Part shown: piece by piece, positions 46,663-48,380 of the stretch
Numbering within the stretch: position 1 is the first letter of the stretch
How the letters are laid out: every line of letters starts with the position of its first letter
Origin: Sinorhizobium sp. 8-89
GTDB taxonomy: Bacteria; Pseudomonadota; Alphaproteobacteria; Rhizobiales; Rhizobiaceae
DNA: 48,380 nt
Direction: 5' to 3'
Assembly: GCF_030124325.1 (NCBI RefSeq)
Contig: NZ_JASKLR010000007.1
Location: 248,224 to 296,603 of the forward strand
The notes under the pieces: generated by a model
Databases searched by the model: none
Told to the model about the DNA's origin: nothing
The model's input: the letters and a program-made list of their open reading frames with translations, nothing else
Position numbers and translations under genes: made by a program

Positions 46663-48380
46663 CTAGTGCTGCCGGTTCTTGGCGTTGGCGCGTTTCGCCT
46701 TGGGCTTGAACCCGCCCGCGTCCTTTTGCGCTTCGGGCTTGCCCTTCTTGCTCCGGGGCTTTTCGTCCCGTTTTTCAAGACGCGCATCCTGGCTAAAAGG
46801 CTGCTTCTTTTCGAACTTACGCTTCGGCTTGAAATCCTCGCGTGCAGCGTCGGGCGACTGCTTCTTCGCGAAGGCGGTTTTCTCTTGTCGCTGCTGGGAG
46901 AGATCCGGGGTGCCCGGGAGCGCCTTGACGCGAATGCCCTTTTCCAGTGTGCGGTTCGGGCCGATCGCCGAAAGGAAGCGTTCGGCGCCTTCGGCCGTCA
47001 ACTCGACATAGGTGTCCTCCGGCTGCATCCGGATCGCGCCGATGTCGCGCTTCGAAAGTTTGCCGTGACGGCAGAGCATCGGGATCAGCCACCGCGGCTC
47101 GGCGTTCTGCTTGCGGCCGACAGAGAGCGAAAACCACCTGCCGTCGGTGAAGTCGGCGCGCGGTGCGTCGAAATCGTCGCGCGACATCACGGCCGCATCG
47201 CGCGGACTCTTCCTGCGGTCGTCGCCGAACGAGACATTGGCGAGGTCTTCCGGCGCGGAGCGGCCGGAGCGGAATTGCCGCACAAAGGCCGCCGCCAGCT
47301 TCTCTGCACCGTGGCGGTCGATCAGGGCGCGCACGATTGCCTGCTCGTCGTCGCGGAGCGGTTCGTCGAATGCCGGATCGGCGACGATGCGCTCATCGTC
47401 GCGGCTCGTAACCTCGTCCGCCGACGGTGGTTTCGCCCAGGTCGCGGTGATGCGCGCATTTTCCAGAAGCCTTTCGGCCTTGCGGCGCGCATTGACGGGG
47501 ACGATCAGCGCGCTAACGCCCTTCTGGCCCGCACGCCCCGTGCGTCCGCTTCGATGCAGCAAGGTGTCGGGATTGGTCGGCAGATCGGCGTGGATTACCA
47601 GTTCCAGGCCCGGCAGGTCGATGCCGCGTGCCGCAACGTCGGTCGCGATGCAGACACGGGCGCGGCCGTCGCGCATGGCCTGCAGCGCGTGGGTACGTTC
47701 GTTCTGGCTGAGTTCGCCGGAGAGCGCCACCACCGAGAAGCCGCGATTGTTGAAGCGGGCCGTCAGGTGATTGACCGCGGCACGGGTTGAACAGAAGACG
47801 ATGGCATTCCGCGCCTCGTAATAGCGAAGCACGTTGATGATCGCGTTTTCCCGGTCGCCCGGGGCGACGACCAGCGAACGATATTCGATATCGCCATGCT
47901 GTTTCTGTTCGGATGCGGTGCTGATGCGGACGGCATCGCGCTGATAGTTCTTGGCAAGCGTCGCAATCGAGCGCGGGACGGTCGCCGAGAACATCAGCGT
48001 GCGGCGGTCGGCCGGCGCCGTTTCGAGAATGAATTCCAGATCCTCGCGGAAGCCGAGGTCCAGCATTTCGTCTGCCTCGTCCAGGACCACGGCGCGTAGC
48101 GCCGATATGTCGAGCGAATCCCGGCGGATATGGTCGCAGAGCCGCCCCGGAGTGCCGACGACGATGTGGGCGCCGCGTTCGAGCGAACGCTTTTCGTTGC
48201 GCATATCCATGCCGCCGACGCAGGAGGCGATGGTGGCGCCTGCCACTTCATAGAGCCATTCGAGTTCGCGCTTGACCTGCAGCGCCAGTTCGCGCGTGGG
48301 GGCGATGACGAGGGCAAGCGGAGCGCCCGCTGCGCTAAAACGCTTCGTATCCTCCAGCAGCGTCGGGGCCAGCGCCAGTC
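46663..48380 (-). CDS. DEAD-box RNA helicase with DbpA-like C-terminal domain (N-terminus outside window)
   Basis: The N-terminus lies beyond base 48380; Walker A is not in the window. Visible are motif Ia (APTRELALQ), GTPGRL, the DEAD box (LDEADEMLDLG), SAT (MFSATVP), IVFCSTRAAV, ATDVAARGIDLP and HRSGRTGRAGQKG. A DbpA-type RNA-binding domain follows (about bases 46960-47150, TYVELTAEGAERFLSAI) and then a long Lys/Arg-rich disordered tail. Such helicases (DeaD/CsdA group) act in ribosome assembly, cold adaptation and mRNA turnover. Which one it is cannot be told from the part seen. Confidence 0.92.
   Translation of the reverse strand, partial: LALAPTLLEDTKRFSAAGAPLALVIAPTRELALQVKRELEWLYEVAGATIASCVGGMDMRNEKRSLERGAHIVVGTPGRLCDHIRRDSLDISALRAVVLDEADEMLDLGFREDLEFILETAPADRRTLMFSATVPRSIATLAKNYQRDAVRISTASEQKQHGDIEYRSLVVAPGDRENAIINVLRYYEARNAIVFCSTRAAVNHLTARFNNRGFSVVALSGELSQNERTHALQAMRDGRARVCIATDVAARGIDLPGLELVIHADLPTNPDTLLHRSGRTGRAGQKGVSALIVPVNARRKAERLLENARITATWAKPPSADEVTSRDDERIVADPAFDEPLRDDEQAIVRALIDRHGAEKLAAAFVRQFRSGRSAPEDLANVSFGDDRRKSPRDAAVMSRDDFDAPRADFTDGRWFSLSVGRKQNAEPRWLIPMLCRHGKLSKRDIGAIRMQPEDTYVELTAEGAERFLSAIGPNRTLEKGIRVKALPGTPDLSQQRQEKTAFAKKQSPDAAREDFKPKRKFEKKQPFSQDARLEKRDEKPRSKKGKPEAQKDAGGFKPKAKRANAKNRQH

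Noticed and set aside
46666..47790. 374-residue + strand frame opposite the helicase
   Set aside because: Antisense shadow; helicase motifs are on the minus strand.

Overview
The window looks like a stretch of ordinary chromosome from a Sinorhizobium/Ensifer-type alphaproteobacterium (Rhizobiales). The grounds are the high-GC codon use; the pair olsB/olsA for phosphorus-free ornithine lipids; a malic enzyme fused to a phosphotransacetylase-like domain (Tme type); the lnt(actA)-phrR acid-tolerance pair; and many mosaic intergenic palindromes of the RIME type known from rhizobia. From memory, the gene order closely follows one region of the S. meliloti chromosome. No alignment was run. Every gene appears intact except the two cut by the window edges.

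Layout. 1-4566: the end of a hybrid histidine kinase, olsB, then tme on the opposite strand. 4669-12468: mutS, glnD, murJ and a glyoxalase-fold gene, the last three with overlapping or near-overlapping ends. 12573-26690: a long run of forward housekeeping genes: trpS, a UspA protein, an NfuA-like Fe-S scaffold, tsaB, rimI, olsA, miaB, phoH, ybeY, a CorC/TlyC CBS protein, lnt, phrR, metK and trmB. 26778-27514: a DUF1150 gene and a small heat-shock gene, whose leader can fold as a ROSE-type RNA thermometer behind an RpoH-like promoter. 27773-33641: a nucleoside hydrolase, a methyl-accepting chemoreceptor ending in a CheR-docking pentapeptide, ribokinase and rmuC. 33793-36215: def-fmt-truA, for formyl-methionine handling and tRNA pseudouridylation. 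36252-38028: a membrane protein and dapE. 38330-44764: an RND pump, its adaptor and an HSL-fold hydrolase-like protein that has lost its catalytic triad, facing a divergent LysR regulator. 44787-48380: an HxlR regulator facing an SMR (Gdx/SugE-like) transporter, a 1-Cys peroxiredoxin and a DEAD-box helicase cut by the right edge.

How it fits together. Several genes concern the envelope under stress: ornithine lipid synthesis (olsB and olsA), lipoprotein acylation (lnt), the lipid II flippase (murJ), ybeY with phoH for RNA quality control under stress, and RND and SMR efflux. Nitrogen sensing (glnD) and C4-dicarboxylate use (tme) fit a plant-associated lifestyle.

I saw no phage, insertion sequence, CRISPR array, tRNA or rRNA gene, or any clearly foreign accessory island. 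I did not find a wholly new system. The items most worth checking are the catalytically dead hydrolase-like protein in the efflux operon, the ROSE thermometer, a palindromic operator-like site before metK, a strong terminator with a gene-free leader after olsB (possible small RNA), and the eight mosaic repeats, one of which lies where it can mislead calling of the tsaB start.
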